DNA from: Gordonia hongkongensis
GTDB lineage: Bacteria; Actinomycetota; Actinomycetes; Mycobacteriales; Mycobacteriaceae
Assembly: GCF_023078355.1 (NCBI RefSeq)
Contig: NZ_CP095552.1
Coordinates: forward strand, 248,001 to 312,000
Reading direction: 5' to 3'
Length of the DNA: 64,000 nt
Positions 29,053-37,962 of this stretch are shown here, piece by piece. Under the pieces are notes generated by a model. That model had not been told where the DNA came from and ran no database searches. It saw only the letters and a program-made list of their open reading frames with translations. How positions within the stretch are numbered: the first letter of the stretch is position 1; the number at the start of each line of letters is the position of its first letter. A program made the position numbers and the translations under genes.

Positions 29053-29262
29053 ATGACTTCAGGAGGGGCGGAGAAGCCTATGGGCGACACCGGACGCACC
29101 GACTCCGATCGTTCGAGGACGACGGACGCGGATGCTCTCGACCCCGGGCTGTTCGCCCGGCGGCTCGAGGAACTGTTCCGGACGGTTCCTGGTCCGAACG
29201 GTAGGGCGTACAGCGCGAAGGCGATCGCGGCGGGTGGATTCCGGCGTGGTGCGCGCTCGTGA
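29053..29262 (+). pseudogene. Truncated XRE-type regulator remnant
   Basis: 69 residues from ATG 29053 (GGAGAAG upstream). Residues 30-58 (ALDPGLFARRLEELFRTVPG through AYSAKAIAAG) look like the first helices of the small XRE regulators that sit before ImmA/IrrE genes. The rest of the helix-turn-helix (the part reading S-x-x-Y-L-x-x-L-R-x-G) is absent and the frame ends in GFRRGARS. Only 12 bp separate it from the ImmA start and no other frame restores the missing helices, so this looks like an internal deletion instead of a frameshift. It may also be a genuine short protein. Confidence 0.5.
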
Positions 29263-29274
29263 TTCGATGAGCTC

Positions 29275-29787
29275 ATGCGTCGATCCGAGCGCGCATTGCG
29301 CGCATTGTGCCGCGCCGAGCTGAAGGGGCTCGATCTCGATCTGCCCCTCGACGTGGCTCAACTCTGCGAACGGTACGGTGACCGTCGCGGTCGGCCCATC
29401 CGCTTGATCGAGCATGCCTTGCCCGCGGGGGTTCCCAACGGCATCTGGCTGGCCGCGACCGACGCGGACTACTTCTTCCACCAGGCCCACACCTCACGCT
29501 TGCACCGCAACCAGATCGTCGTCCACGAGTTCGGCCATCTGATCGCCGGCCATCAGATCCTCGGTGAGGCCTCGGCGGCGGGGATCGCCGCCCTGACGCA
29601 GGACGAGTCGGCAGCCGCGCTCCGGCGCACGTGCTACTCCGACGACGCCGAGTGGGAAGCCGAGATGCTCGCCTCGTTGATTCTCGGCTGGGCCGAGGAC
29701 GCCGGCACCGGCGTCGGGAGCACCGCGTCGCACGGCGAACTGCGTGGACTCCAGAAACTGTTGGGGGGTCATCGCGGATGGCTGTGA
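29275..29787 (+). CDS. ImmA/IrrE-family metallo-endopeptidase
   Basis: 170 residues with the zinc motif HEFGH at 84-88 and the downstream acidic helix DAEWEAEMLASLI (about 124-136) giving the third ligand. In characterised systems such proteases (ImmA, IrrE/PprI) cleave an XRE-family repressor and so switch on a mobile element or a stress regulon. The ATG at 29275 is close behind the truncated XRE-type ORF and the stop is 48 bp before the 7-TM protein gene, which fits one operon. With the regulator truncated, the protease may have lost its local substrate or act on a repressor encoded elsewhere. Confidence 0.85.
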   Translation: MRRSERALRALCRAELKGLDLDLPLDVAQLCERYGDRRGRPIRLIEHALPAGVPNGIWLAATDADYFFHQAHTSRLHRNQIVVHEFGHLIAGHQILGEASAAGIAALTQDESAAALRRTCYSDDAEWEAEMLASLILGWAEDAGTGVGSTASHGELRGLQKLLGGHRGWL

Positions 29788-29835
29788 CACGCCGGTCGGT
29801 TGCGGCACCGGGAAGAATGTGAGTCCCTGTTGGGC

Positions 29836-31005
29836 GTGATCACTGTCGCGGGCGGGGGCCCGACGGTCAATCTGCTGGCCTCAGGGGTGGACGTCGGGAT
29901 CGGCGCGGTCAACGCCGTCGCCGCGGTCGTCTTCGCCCTCGCGTTCTGTTGGCGCCTCGATCAGATCCGCCGTGCGGGATGGGGGTTGCAGCCGCTGGCG
30001 ATGATGATCGCCGTGGCGGCGCTGACCCTCGCATTCGTCGTCGTCGACGACTCGGTCGCCGACGTGCTCAACGAGGTCGGTTTCACCGGCCTGTCGAGGG
30101 TGGCGTTCTACGCGCTCCTCGCGATCGGGGTCGCGGCGCTCGTGGTGGTGTTCTTCTTCCCCGGCAAGGTCACGCGCGAACGCCGGGCCGGATGGGAGGC
30201 GTTGCCCCTCGTCGTGGCACTCGTCGGGCTGCAGGTGACCATGCTGGTCATCCCGGTCGAGATCCGGACCGCGACCATCGACGAATGGACCGTCCAGAAC
30301 TGGGGTTTCGCGCTGTTCATGCTGATCGCCAGCGGCTACCTCGCCTACGGCTTCGTCGCCTGCGTCAACAGCGTCCGCAAGTTCTATGCGACGGCGGACG
30401 GCTATCTCCGTGTGTCCCTTGGCCTTCTGATGACGGGTCTGACGTGTCTCGCGGTCGGCGCGGTCTGTCAGATCGTGTTCGTGATCGTGTCCGCGACGAA
30501 CGTCGTCCGGTCGCCGTGGCTCCTGACGACGAATCGGGCCGTCGCCATCGTCGGCGTCGTCACGTTCCTGATGGGGATCAGCTATCCGATGGTCTACGCG
30601 CGGGTTCAGTCGGTCGCGGCCAACCGGCGTCGTCGACGCCTCGACGCCGAACTCGTGCCCCTGTGGCGACTGGTGACCGACGCGGTCCCCGAAGTGGTGC
30701 TACCGGATGCCGGCCGGCTGACACCGACCACCCGATTGCATCGGCGCGTCGTCGAGACCCGAGACGCGTTGACGCAGTTGAGTCCTCGGGTCCCGGCGGT
30801 GTTCGGGTATGCCGAACCCGAGGTGCAGGCGAGGCTGTTGCGGGCCGCCGTGGCCGGACACGATCCGCGAGAGGGTGACGGCGGTGCCGTCCGAGACCTG
30901 GCGCCGGCCGATGGCGAGGGTCTCGAAGCTGATGCCGTGCCGTTGATCAGACTGGCCCGGGCGCTCGACGCCGTGCAGTTGGTCGAGGAGCGGGCCGACC
31001 GGTGA
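29836..31005 (+). CDS. Seven-TM protein of the MAB_1171c type with cytoplasmic C-terminal domain
   Basis: About 390 residues: seven hydrophobic segments (near residues 15-35, 45-65, 80-105, 118-138, 150-172, 185-215 and 230-252), then a soluble tail of about 135 residues beginning with a basic RRRRR stretch. The tail has the motif VPLWRLVTDAVPEVVLP. The arrangement XRE regulator, ImmA protease and this membrane protein recurs in actinobacteria; the membrane protein is called a putative transporter but no substrate is known, and a sensor role is equally possible. GTG 29836 is my start; TTG 29800 would add 12 residues. Confidence 0.7.
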   Translation: MITVAGGGPTVNLLASGVDVGIGAVNAVAAVVFALAFCWRLDQIRRAGWGLQPLAMMIAVAALTLAFVVVDDSVADVLNEVGFTGLSRVAFYALLAIGVAALVVVFFFPGKVTRERRAGWEALPLVVALVGLQVTMLVIPVEIRTATIDEWTVQNWGFALFMLIASGYLAYGFVACVNSVRKFYATADGYLRVSLGLLMTGLTCLAVGAVCQIVFVIVSATNVVRSPWLLTTNRAVAIVGVVTFLMGISYPMVYARVQSVAANRRRRRLDAELVPLWRLVTDAVPEVVLPDAGRLTPTTRLHRRVVETRDALTQLSPRVPAVFGYAEPEVQARLLRAAVAGHDPREGDGGAVRDLAPADGEGLEADAVPLIRLARALDAVQLVEERADR

Positions 31006-31066
31006 CGCGCCGGCCGGCCCTCGAACAGGCGAAGTCGCCTCAGGTGAACAAGGCGGGTCGGTCGGA

Positions 31067-31828
31067 CTAGCGCGGCGCCATCCGGATCGCGCCGTCCATG
31101 CGGATGGTCTCTCCGTTGAGGTAGTTGTGCGCGACGATGAATTCCGCCAATTGCGCGTACTCGTCGGGCTCGCCGAGACGTTGCGGAAACGGGATGCCCT
31201 CGGCGAGGGTCTTCTGGAACTCGGGGGTGACACCAGCCAGCATCGGCGTGCTGATGGTGCCGGGGGCGATGGTGCACACGCGCACGCCGACGCGTGCGAG
31301 GTCGCGAGCCGCCGAGATGGTCATCGCGTGCACACCACCCTTCGACGCCGCGTAGGCGATCTGACCGATCTGGCCTTCGAACGCGGCCACCGATGCGGTG
31401 TTGATGATGACGCCGCGCTGACCGTCGCCGTCGATGGTGGACTCTTCCTGCATGCGGTTGGCGGCCAGTCGCATGACGTTGAAGGTGCCGACCAGGTTGA
31501 TGTCGATGACCTTGCGGAAGAGGTCGAGCTCGTGCGGGCCCTTCTTGCCGAGTATCCGTGCGGCCCAGCCGACGCCGGCGCAGTTGACCGCGACACGCAG
31601 CGGTGCCCCGGACTCGGCGATGGTGTCGATGACGGCCTGGACCTGGGTCTCGTCGGTGACGTCGGCCGCGACCAGCGTGACTCCGTCGGTGGGCGCGGCC
31701 TTGTCGATCGAGGCCTGCAGGTCGAGGCCGAAGACCTGGGCGCCGGCTGCGGCGAAACGCCGTGCGGTGGCCGCACCGAGGCCGGAGGCCCCGCCGGTGA
31801 CCAGTACGGAAGCGCCTGAAACGTCCAT
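31067..31828 (-). CDS. Short-chain dehydrogenase, 3-hydroxyacyl-CoA dehydrogenase type-2-like
   Basis: 253-residue SDR with NAD motif VTGGASGLGAATAR (TGxxxGxG), NCAGVGW, catalytic Ser in INTASVAAFEG and YAASKGG (YxxxK). The sequence resembles the type-2 3-hydroxyacyl-CoA dehydrogenase group (HSD17B10-like), whose members oxidise short/medium 3-hydroxyacyl-CoA in beta-oxidation; other hydroxy substrates are possible. ATG 31828 (MDVSGASVLVTGG) has AAAGGATCACC upstream. It is transcribed alone, 137 bp from the GDT1-family gene, and is convergent with the 7-TM gene. Confidence 0.85.
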   Translation of the reverse strand: MDVSGASVLVTGGASGLGAATARRFAAAGAQVFGLDLQASIDKAAPTDGVTLVAADVTDETQVQAVIDTIAESGAPLRVAVNCAGVGWAARILGKKGPHELDLFRKVIDINLVGTFNVMRLAANRMQEESTIDGDGQRGVIINTASVAAFEGQIGQIAYAASKGGVHAMTISAARDLARVGVRVCTIAPGTISTPMLAGVTPEFQKTLAEGIPFPQRLGEPDEYAQLAEFIVAHNYLNGETIRMDGAIRMAPR

Positions 31829-31965
31829 GTGTGAGGTGATCCTTTCGCGGTACCCGACCCGTTCTCCTGCCGGCCGCGCCGCCGTCGTCGGCGACGCCGC
31901 TCCGGCTCGTGCTGCAGTTTCACGATAGTCAGACGGCTCGCACCAACCGCGAAAGACCCCCTGAA

Positions 31966-32661
31966 TTACCGAACGAGCGCTCGGACGCTCTCGTCGGAAC
32001 GGAGGCGGTTCTCCCGGCGGATCAGCACGATGCCGATCCCGGTGATGATCACGACCGCACTCAGCGTGCCGGCGATCACAGGTACCGACGCACCGATCAG
32101 ACCGTCGGTGATGAGCCAGGCCGCGAAGGCGAAGAAGAGAACTGCCGCGCCGATCGCGATGACGCGCTCGGGAAGGTGGCGGCCGAGCAGGACACCCACA
32201 CCGATGGCGAGAGCGTCGGCGGCGACCATGCCGAGCGTGGACCCGATCCAGACCCCGAGCCAGTCGTTGTCGGTGGCCAGCGTGATGGTCGCGAGCATGG
32301 TCTTGTCGCCCAGTTCGGCGAGGAAGAACGCCGACATGACGGCGAAGAACACCGAGGCGCCGACGCGGGTCGCCCGGTTGGACTCCTCGTCGTCGAGCCG
32401 GTCTCCGCGCAGCGTCCAGAGGCCGAAGACAAGCATCGCCAGGCCGGCGAGGATCGTCAGGAGCGTGGTGGGTATCGACAGACCGAGGAAGTGGCCGAAG
32501 AACACCGAGACCGCGTGCACTGCGGTGGTGGCCACAGTGATCGCGAGGAGGATGACCCACCAGCGATAGCGCAGGGCGTAGGTCATCGCCATCAGCTGTG
32601 ACTTGTCACCGAGTTCGGCCACGAAGATCACGCCGAAGCTGAGGAGCAGGGCGGCAATCAC
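31966..32661 (-). CDS. TMEM165/GDT1 (UPF0016) family cation transporter
   Basis: 231 residues, six hydrophobic helices in two repeats, each with the family motif E-x-G-D-K (VAELGDKSQ near residue 15 and LAELGDKTM near 115). Bacterial relatives export Mn2+ and eukaryotic ones exchange Ca2+/Mn2+ for protons, so a role in Mn or Ca efflux is likely. The GTG start at 32661 is nearly at the end of a palindromic sequence (32671-32686) that may be an operator. Confidence 0.85.
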   Translation of the reverse strand: MIAALLLSFGVIFVAELGDKSQLMAMTYALRYRWWVILLAITVATTAVHAVSVFFGHFLGLSIPTTLLTILAGLAMLVFGLWTLRGDRLDDEESNRATRVGASVFFAVMSAFFLAELGDKTMLATITLATDNDWLGVWIGSTLGMVAADALAIGVGVLLGRHLPERVIAIGAAVLFFAFAAWLITDGLIGASVPVIAGTLSAVVIITGIGIVLIRRENRLRSDESVRALVR

Positions 32662-32670
32662 GGACGCCAG

Positions 32671-32686
32671 GTTAGTCAGCGCTAAC
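32671..32686. promoter_or_regulatory. Palindrome upstream of the GDT1-family gene
   Basis: GTTAG-TCAGCG-CTAAC, 10 bp before the start codon, could be an operator that blocks transcription or translation initiation. The half-site GTTAG resembles those of DtxR-type boxes, but spacing differs. Confidence 0.35.
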
Positions 32687-32809
32687 TCGCGGAAGCAACT
32701 CGTCGAAGACCCGTATTTCCGCAGGTAGGGCCATCAAAATCAGATGTTCGGGGACCCGTATCCACGGGGTCGGTGACCCGTCGTATGGCCTTCGGACAGC
32801 CGCCCCGCC

Positions 32810-33331
32810 CTACGCTGCGAGAAGCATGGCCAGCACGGCGGTGTCGGGGTCGGCGTTGGGGTCGATACCCACCTGATTGCGTAGGTTGACCACCGTGCCG
32901 TCGGCCTCCGCCTCGGCCCATCCCGCCCGGTGTTCGAGCCCGAGTTCGGGGAGTCCGGGTAGCAGCACGCAGCCGGAGGCGACCTGGGAACACTCGGGCA
33001 GGGACGGGCGCGTCTGCGACGGGGGATGCAGCATGACCAGCGCCGGCGGATTGTTCAGGAAGCGGCCCGCCTCGACGAAGCTGTCGTCGACGACATTGCC
33101 GATCGCGACCATCATCCCGACGGTGTCCGCCTCACCCTGCTCCGGACGCTGCTCGACCACGCCGAAGATCGTCGTCGTGGGCAGGAAACCCGGCCGGCAG
33201 GCGATCCGGACCGAGGCCACCAGCGTCTGCGTCCACTCGAGCGTCGACTCCGGCCAGCGGCCCGAGATGAGAATGCCGTTCAGCGTGCCCTCGTGCTGGA
33301 ACGGTGTGAGGCCGATCGGAATCGATTGCAT
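32810..33331 (-). CDS. Conserved-type hypothetical protein
   Basis: 173 residues starting MQSIPIGLTPFQHEGTLNG, with GGAGGAGG placed ideally for the second of two adjacent ATG codons (33331). It is soluble, acidic, with ISGRWPESTLEWTQTLVASV and a C-terminal GIDPNADPDTAVLAMLLAA. No domain recognised. It is divergent from the ECF transporter gene by 213 bp, so shared regulation is possible but not shown. Confidence 0.65.
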   Translation of the reverse strand: MQSIPIGLTPFQHEGTLNGILISGRWPESTLEWTQTLVASVRIACRPGFLPTTTIFGVVEQRPEQGEADTVGMMVAIGNVVDDSFVEAGRFLNNPPALVMLHPPSQTRPSLPECSQVASGCVLLPGLPELGLEHRAGWAEAEADGTVVNLRNQVGIDPNADPDTAVLAMLLAA

Positions 33332-33544
33332 CATGTCCTCCTCCGACCCGGGCACGACCTCGGGTGATCCACGGACTGGGGACCGACGGCCGACCCTGGT
33401 GAGAAGACCTTCCACCGGTGGCGAGGCGTCGACAACTCGAATCACCGTGTTGTGATGGATCTTTAACATGCGAACGAACGACAGCGGTGGTCGCGGAGCA
33501 CTGTCCCCGCCGGTGGGGGCGACGACACCAGGCACACTGGACCG

Positions 33545-35686
33545 GTGAAGAACTCGCCCCCGCTGCGACCCATGGAGTTCGCGTCCGTCGCGATCTTCGG
33601 CGGACTGACCGTCGCGGCGGTGGTCATCGCGTCGGTCATCCCACTGGCCCAGGCCGCCGGACTGCTCGCCCCGGTGCCGCTCGCACTCATCGCGGCGCGT
33701 ACGCGGCCGCGGGCCCTGGTCACCGCCACGGTCGCCACCACCGCGGTCGCGTTCGCGATGGCGGGCACCGGCGCGATGGCAACCGTCCTCGGATCCGCGC
33801 TGGTCGGCGGCCTGGTCGGCGACATCAAGCGCCGGGGCCGGGGGATCGGTGTGCTCGGGGTCGCCACGCTGGTCGCCTCGCCGGTGCTCGGTGGGATCTC
33901 CGTGCTGATCCTCCTGATCCTGGTGCCGCTGCGTGAGCTGACGATCGAGGCGATGACCAACTCCATCCACGGCGTCGCGAAGTGGCTGCACGGATGGGGC
34001 CCGACCGGCGGCGTCGCCGATGGGCTCGACGCCATGAGCCGGAGCATCGCTGACGACTGGTGGGTGTGGGTCTGGGTGTCGGGAACCCTCGGCACCGCGA
34101 TCTCGCTGCTCGTCGCGTGGTGGATCCTCGGTTCCGTGATCAGCAGGCTGCGGGACGTGCCGAGCGAGGACACGCTCGATGCCGTCCCGTCGGGGTTCGC
34201 CCCGGCCGCGGTGGTCACCGCGGCCCACGATCCGGGCATCGCGCCGCTTCCGGTGGTCTTCGAACATGTCGGATTCGCCTACGCACCGGAGGCGCGCCCG
34301 GTGCTGCACGACATCGACCTGCGGATCGATCCCGGTGAGTTCGTCGCCGTCGTCGGCGCCAACGGTTCCGGGAAGTCGACGCTGGCGAAGATCCTGGCCG
34401 GGCGTGACCCGTCCACCGGTGTGGTCCACCGGCCGGGCCTGCCCGGTCTGGGCGCGCACGGCGGGACCGCGCTCGTCCTGCAGCGTCCAGAGATACAGAT
34501 GCTGGGTTCCCGCGTTGCCGACGACGTCGTCTGGGGTCTGCCGCCCGGCGTCGACGTCGACGTCGAAGCACTGCTCGACGAGGTCGGTCTCGCCGGACTC
34601 GGTGACCGGGAGACCACGGACCTGTCCGGCGGTCAGCAGCAGCGGCTCGCGATCGCCGCGGCGCTCGCCCGTGATCCGCAGCTCCTCATCGCCGACGAGG
34701 TGACGTCCATGGTCGACCCGGAAGGCCGGGGACAATTGCTGGCGCTGCTGGCGGGCCTGCCGGCGCGCCGGGGGATCGCCGTCGTCCTGGTGACGCACCG
34801 CGGCAGCGAGGCGGCGGCGGCCGATCGGGTGATCCACCTGGCCGGGGGACGCCTCGTGCCGCACGCGCCCGACTGGATGCCGGGTCCCGACGCCGACCTG
34901 GGCGCGCCGAACCCGCGCCCGTCGCCCCCGCCCGCACCGACCTCGCGGATCGGCGGGCCGCTCCTCGTGCTCGACCAGGTGGGTTACGCGCACCTGCCGG
35001 GCTCACCGTGGGAGGTCGTTGCCCTGCAGGACATCTCGCTGACGGTCTACCGCGGCGAGGGACTCCTCGTCGTCGGCGGCAACGGATCGGGCAAGACGAC
35101 TCTCGCGTGGATCATGGCCGGCCTGCTCCCGCCCGGGACCGGTACCTGCCGTCTGCTGGACATCCACGAGAAGATCACTCCCGGAGCGGGTTTCGACGCC
35201 GGAACACCGATGACGGAGCGGGTCGGCGCGGTCGGACTCGGATTCCAGCACGCGCGTCTGCAACTGCAGAAGGTCACCGTCGCCGACGAGATCATGGCGG
35301 CCGGTGGTGAGAAGGTGGGCACCGCCGAGGTCGCCCGGGTCCTCGAACTCGTCGGGTTGCCGCGCCGGATGGCGGTCACCAAGGTCGACGCGCTGTCGGG
35401 CGGACAGATGCGGCGCGTCGTGCTGGCCGGTCTCATCGCGCGCCATCCCGACCTGCTGGTCCTGGACGAGCCGCTGGCCGGTCTCGATCCGCCGGCACGC
35501 GAGGAGATCGTCGCACTGCTGGCCCGGCTCCGCGCCGACGGGATGACCATCGTGATCATCTCGCACGACTTCGAGTCGTTGGAGTCGGTGTGCACCCGGC
35601 GGGTCCGACTGGTCGACGGGCGTCTCCTGCCCGATTCGCAGCAGATGATCGACCAGGCTCACGGCTGGGACGGAGGAACCCGATGA
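33545..35686 (+). CDS. ECF transporter fusion: membrane substrate-binding (S) part plus two ATPases
   Basis: 713-residue fusion for uptake of a vitamin or similar micronutrient. Residues about 1-205 are a membrane domain with at least five helices (S component-like). Residues about 235-450 form ATPase 1 (Walker A GANGSGKST, signature LSGGQQQR, Walker B LLIADE). Residues about 470-710 form ATPase 2 (GGNGSGKTT, LSGGQMRR, LLVLDEP). The fused S-A-A' layout resembles the M. tuberculosis Rv2326c type. The next gene (T component) overlaps the stop as ATGA, so transporter assembly is encoded in one operon. The substrate is not deducible. Confidence 0.88.
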   Translation: MKNSPPLRPMEFASVAIFGGLTVAAVVIASVIPLAQAAGLLAPVPLALIAARTRPRALVTATVATTAVAFAMAGTGAMATVLGSALVGGLVGDIKRRGRGIGVLGVATLVASPVLGGISVLILLILVPLRELTIEAMTNSIHGVAKWLHGWGPTGGVADGLDAMSRSIADDWWVWVWVSGTLGTAISLLVAWWILGSVISRLRDVPSEDTLDAVPSGFAPAAVVTAAHDPGIAPLPVVFEHVGFAYAPEARPVLHDIDLRIDPGEFVAVVGANGSGKSTLAKILAGRDPSTGVVHRPGLPGLGAHGGTALVLQRPEIQMLGSRVADDVVWGLPPGVDVDVEALLDEVGLAGLGDRETTDLSGGQQQRLAIAAALARDPQLLIADEVTSMVDPEGRGQLLALLAGLPARRGIAVVLVTHRGSEAAAADRVIHLAGGRLVPHAPDWMPGPDADLGAPNPRPSPPPAPTSRIGGPLLVLDQVGYAHLPGSPWEVVALQDISLTVYRGEGLLVVGGNGSGKTTLAWIMAGLLPPGTGTCRLLDIHEKITPGAGFDAGTPMTERVGAVGLGFQHARLQLQKVTVADEIMAAGGEKVGTAEVARVLELVGLPRRMAVTKVDALSGGQMRRVVLAGLIARHPDLLVLDEPLAGLDPPAREEIVALLARLRADGMTIVIISHDFESLESVCTRRVRLVDGRLLPDSQQMIDQAHGWDGGTR

Positions 35687-36435
35687 CGATGCGTACCGTC
35701 CCGCTGCGGCAGGTGCCCGGCGACTCGTTCGTGCACCGGCTGTGGGCGGGGACCAAACTCGTGATCGTGCTGATCCTCGGGATCATGACCTGGGTGCTGC
35801 CGTCGTGGCCGGCGCTGGGCATGGTCGCCGCGGTGGTGGTGATCACCGCCCTCGTCGCGGGAATCCCGTTGGGCGCCATACCTCGTCCGCCGTGGTGGTT
35901 CTGGGGTCTGATCGGCATCGGCGTCGCGTTCAACGTGTCGTTCGCCGGCATCCCCGGCGCCCTGGTCTTCCTGCGCGCGATCACCCTGGCGCTCGTCCTC
36001 GTCGCCAGTTCGATCCTCGTCATCTGGACCACCCCCATGGCCGACGTGGCGCCGGCGCTGGCGCGGCTGATGCGCCCGCTGCGGTGGCTCCGGCTGCCCG
36101 TCGACGAGTGGGCGGTCGCGATCGCGTTGTGCCTCAGGGGTCTTCCGCTGCTCATCGAGGAGTTGCGCATGCTGCGTGCGGCGCATCGCCTCCGGCCGAC
36201 GGCCAAGGGCCGCAGCGACCATCCGTCGGCGGAGATGGGGATCATGGATCTGATCACCGCGGCGATGTCGTCGGCGCTCCGACGCAGCGCCGAGATGTCC
36301 GAGGCGATCACCGCCCGTGGCGGCACCGGCCGTCTGACCGCCCATCAGGCCGGCCCCGGGCGCGCAGATGTGGTGGCGCTCATCGTGATAGGTGTGGCCT
36401 GCGCGGTTGCCATCACGGTCACGCTCGTTCTCTGA
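35683..36435 (+). CDS. ECF transporter transmembrane T component (EcfT)
   Basis: 250 residues. Four to five helices (about 20-40, 43-65, 70-90, 95-115 and 225-248) and a cytoplasmic coupling region with ALCLRGLPLLIEELRMLRAA and the family motif ITARGGTG, matching the A-x-x-x-R-G-type coupling helices that contact the two ATPases. It overlaps the fused S-A-A' gene by 4 bp (ATGA), so translation is coupled. A dispersed repeat follows. Confidence 0.85.
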   Translation: MTMRTVPLRQVPGDSFVHRLWAGTKLVIVLILGIMTWVLPSWPALGMVAAVVVITALVAGIPLGAIPRPPWWFWGLIGIGVAFNVSFAGIPGALVFLRAITLALVLVASSILVIWTTPMADVAPALARLMRPLRWLRLPVDEWAVAIALCLRGLPLLIEELRMLRAAHRLRPTAKGRSDHPSAEMGIMDLITAAMSSALRRSAEMSEAITARGGTGRLTAHQAGPGRADVVALIVIGVACAVAITVTLVL

Positions 36436-36529
36436 GGGTGACACTCGTAAGCTCGCTCCTCAGTATCTGCGGCCCGACGGCCGTCGTGGACCGCGACGGA
36501 ATTCGTTGTCTCGGAGCGGGCCCACCCAC

Positions 36530-36680
36530 TGCTCCCTGAGGAGGCCGGAGCTTGCGGAGGCCGTCACGAAGGGTCCTGGTGAGATGCGTCGCCAAACCCT
36601 TCGTGGCTCGTCGCTAACGCTCCTCGCACCTCAGGGAGCAATGGATGTGTCGCACTCTCGGATCAGGGAGCAGGGGGGCT
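36530..36680. repeat. Dispersed inverted repeat, full element with extra module
   Basis: TGCTCCCTGAGGAGGCCGGA, then GCTTGCGGAGGCCGTCACGA ending GAAGGGT (to 36574), spacer with CCTGGTGAGATGCGTCGCC, then the right arm CCCTTCGTGGCTCGTCGCTA to CTCGCACCTCAGGGAGCA (to 36640). The CTCTCGGATCAGGGAGCAG module follows at 36655-36673. It fills most of the 362-bp convergent gap between ecfT and sodA; the rest shows no gene. Confidence 0.85.
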
Positions 36681-36742
36681 TCGCCTCGCACGTCGGGGGA
36701 GCAGGGGTTTGCTCGCAGCAGAGAACGTGGCCCCGAACAACA

Positions 36743-36778
36743 AACAGCGCCGGTCACCCGAAGGTGACCGGCGCTGTT
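36743..36778 (-). terminator. Rho-independent terminator of sodA
   Basis: A perfect 16-bp stem AACAGCGCCGGTCACC / GGTGACCGGCGCTGTT with a 4-nt loop, followed on the minus strand by TGTTGTTCGG. It begins 19 bp after the sodA stop. Confidence 0.9.
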
Positions 36779-36797
36779 GAGGTTCGGCGAACCGGGA

Positions 36798-37427
36798 TCA
36801 GGCCGGGACGACCAGGCCGCTGCCCTGGCTCTTCGCGCGGGCGAGACGCTCGTTGGCGTCGGCCCAGTTCACGACGTTCCACCACGCCTTGACGTAGTCG
36901 GGCTTGACGTTCTGGTAGTCGAGGTAGAAGGCGTGCTCCCACATGTCCAGCATGACGACCGGGATGATCGCGGCGGGGATGTTGCCGCTCTGGTCGGTCA
37001 GCTGCAGGATGACGAGCTTGCCGCCGATGGTGTCGTAACCCAGGATCGCCCAGCCCGAACCCTGCAGGGTGGTGGCGGCAGCGGTGAAGTGGGCCTTGAA
37101 CTTGTCGAAGCCACCGAACTGTTCGGTGAGGGCGGCCGCGAGGTCGCCGTCGGGCTCGCCACCGCCGTTGGGCGACAGGTTCTTCCAGAAGATGGAGTGG
37201 TTGGTGTGACCGCCCAGGTGGAACGACAGGGTGGCGGAGAGTCCGTAGACCTTGCCGGCGATGCTGTCGTCGTCGCGGGCCGCGGCCAGCTTCTCCAGGG
37301 TGTCGTTGGCGCCCTTGACGTAGGTGGCGTGGTGCTTGCTGTGATGGAGCTCCATGATCCTGCCGGAGATGTGCGGTTCCAGTGCCGCGTAGTCGTAATC
37401 GAGATCCGGCAAGGTGTATTCAGCCAC
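36798..37427 (-). CDS. sodA: Superoxide dismutase, Mn/Fe type
   Basis: Dismutates superoxide to H2O2 and O2. 209 residues from GTG 37427, chosen because [20 protein letters not shown] is the canonical N-terminus and GAGGAAC lies just upstream. Metal ligands are present: His in MELHHSKHH, His in [10 protein letters not shown], Asp and His in [13 protein letters not shown]. In mycobacteria the protein is iron-loaded and partly secreted; the metal cannot be fixed from sequence alone. Perfect hairpin terminator downstream; neighbour msrA suggests an oxidative-stress neighbourhood. Confidence 0.95.
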   Translation of the reverse strand: MAEYTLPDLDYDYAALEPHISGRIMELHHSKHHATYVKGANDTLEKLAAARDDDSIAGKVYGLSATLSFHLGGHTNHSIFWKNLSPNGGGEPDGDLAAALTEQFGGFDKFKAHFTAAATTLQGSGWAILGYDTIGGKLVILQLTDQSGNIPAAIIPVVMLDMWEHAFYLDYQNVKPDYVKAWWNVVNWADANERLARAKSQGSGLVVPA

Positions 37428-37635
37428 GATGTTCCTCTCTGAGGTGCTACTCGTTTCCCTGTCCACGCATGGCTCCGACGACTCGGCCGGGCGCCACGCG
37501 AATGCTTCCAGCCTTCCCCAGAGCATGGGTGATTGCAACAATCCCGCGCCAAGAAACATCAAGTGCGGTTGAGATGTCAACGATGCGAGAGTGCGTCGGC
37601 TGAGAGTTGACCAGGCCGCATCGAGGCGGCTGGGT

Positions 37636-37788
37636 TCAGATGAGGACGAGCAGGATGAAGACCGCGATGAGCGCGAGAATGGTCAGGGCGCTTGTGCGGC
37701 AACTCCTCGCGACGTCGTAGTTGGCGCGTGGGGCGGTCCGACCGAGCCCGGGGGCGCGTCGGAGATCTCCGGTCGCGTGCGTCGCCAT
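37636..37788 (-). CDS. Small single-pass membrane protein (50 aa)
   Basis: From ATG 37788 (GAGAGGCG upstream) the product is [20 protein letters not shown] ... with a C-terminal hydrophobic segment ([19 protein letters not shown]). It is 208 bp upstream of sodA on the same strand. Small membrane proteins like this are common in mycolic-acid bacteria; function unknown. Confidence 0.45.
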   Translation of the reverse strand: MATHATGDLRRAPGLGRTAPRANYDVARSCRTSALTILALIAVFILLVLI

Positions 37789-37962
37789 CGTCGCCTCTCG
37801 TCCCTGGAACGGCTGCACATCCCTGCCGGCGGACGGGCCGCGATGGCGTTCGAGTGATCGGTATCACAGTGCCACGGATGTGACCGCCATCATAAACAGA
37901 CTCGAACGGTCAGCTCAACTCGTCGTCGCCGGGCCGTATCCCACCGCGCGTAGACTCGGCGC

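Noticed and set aside
32810..34993. Long minus-strand open frame over the ECF transporter
   Set aside because: Antisense open frames are common in high-GC coding DNA; only the last 173 codons (32810-33331) have a ribosome-binding site and independent coding character, while the plus strand carries clear ABC motifs.
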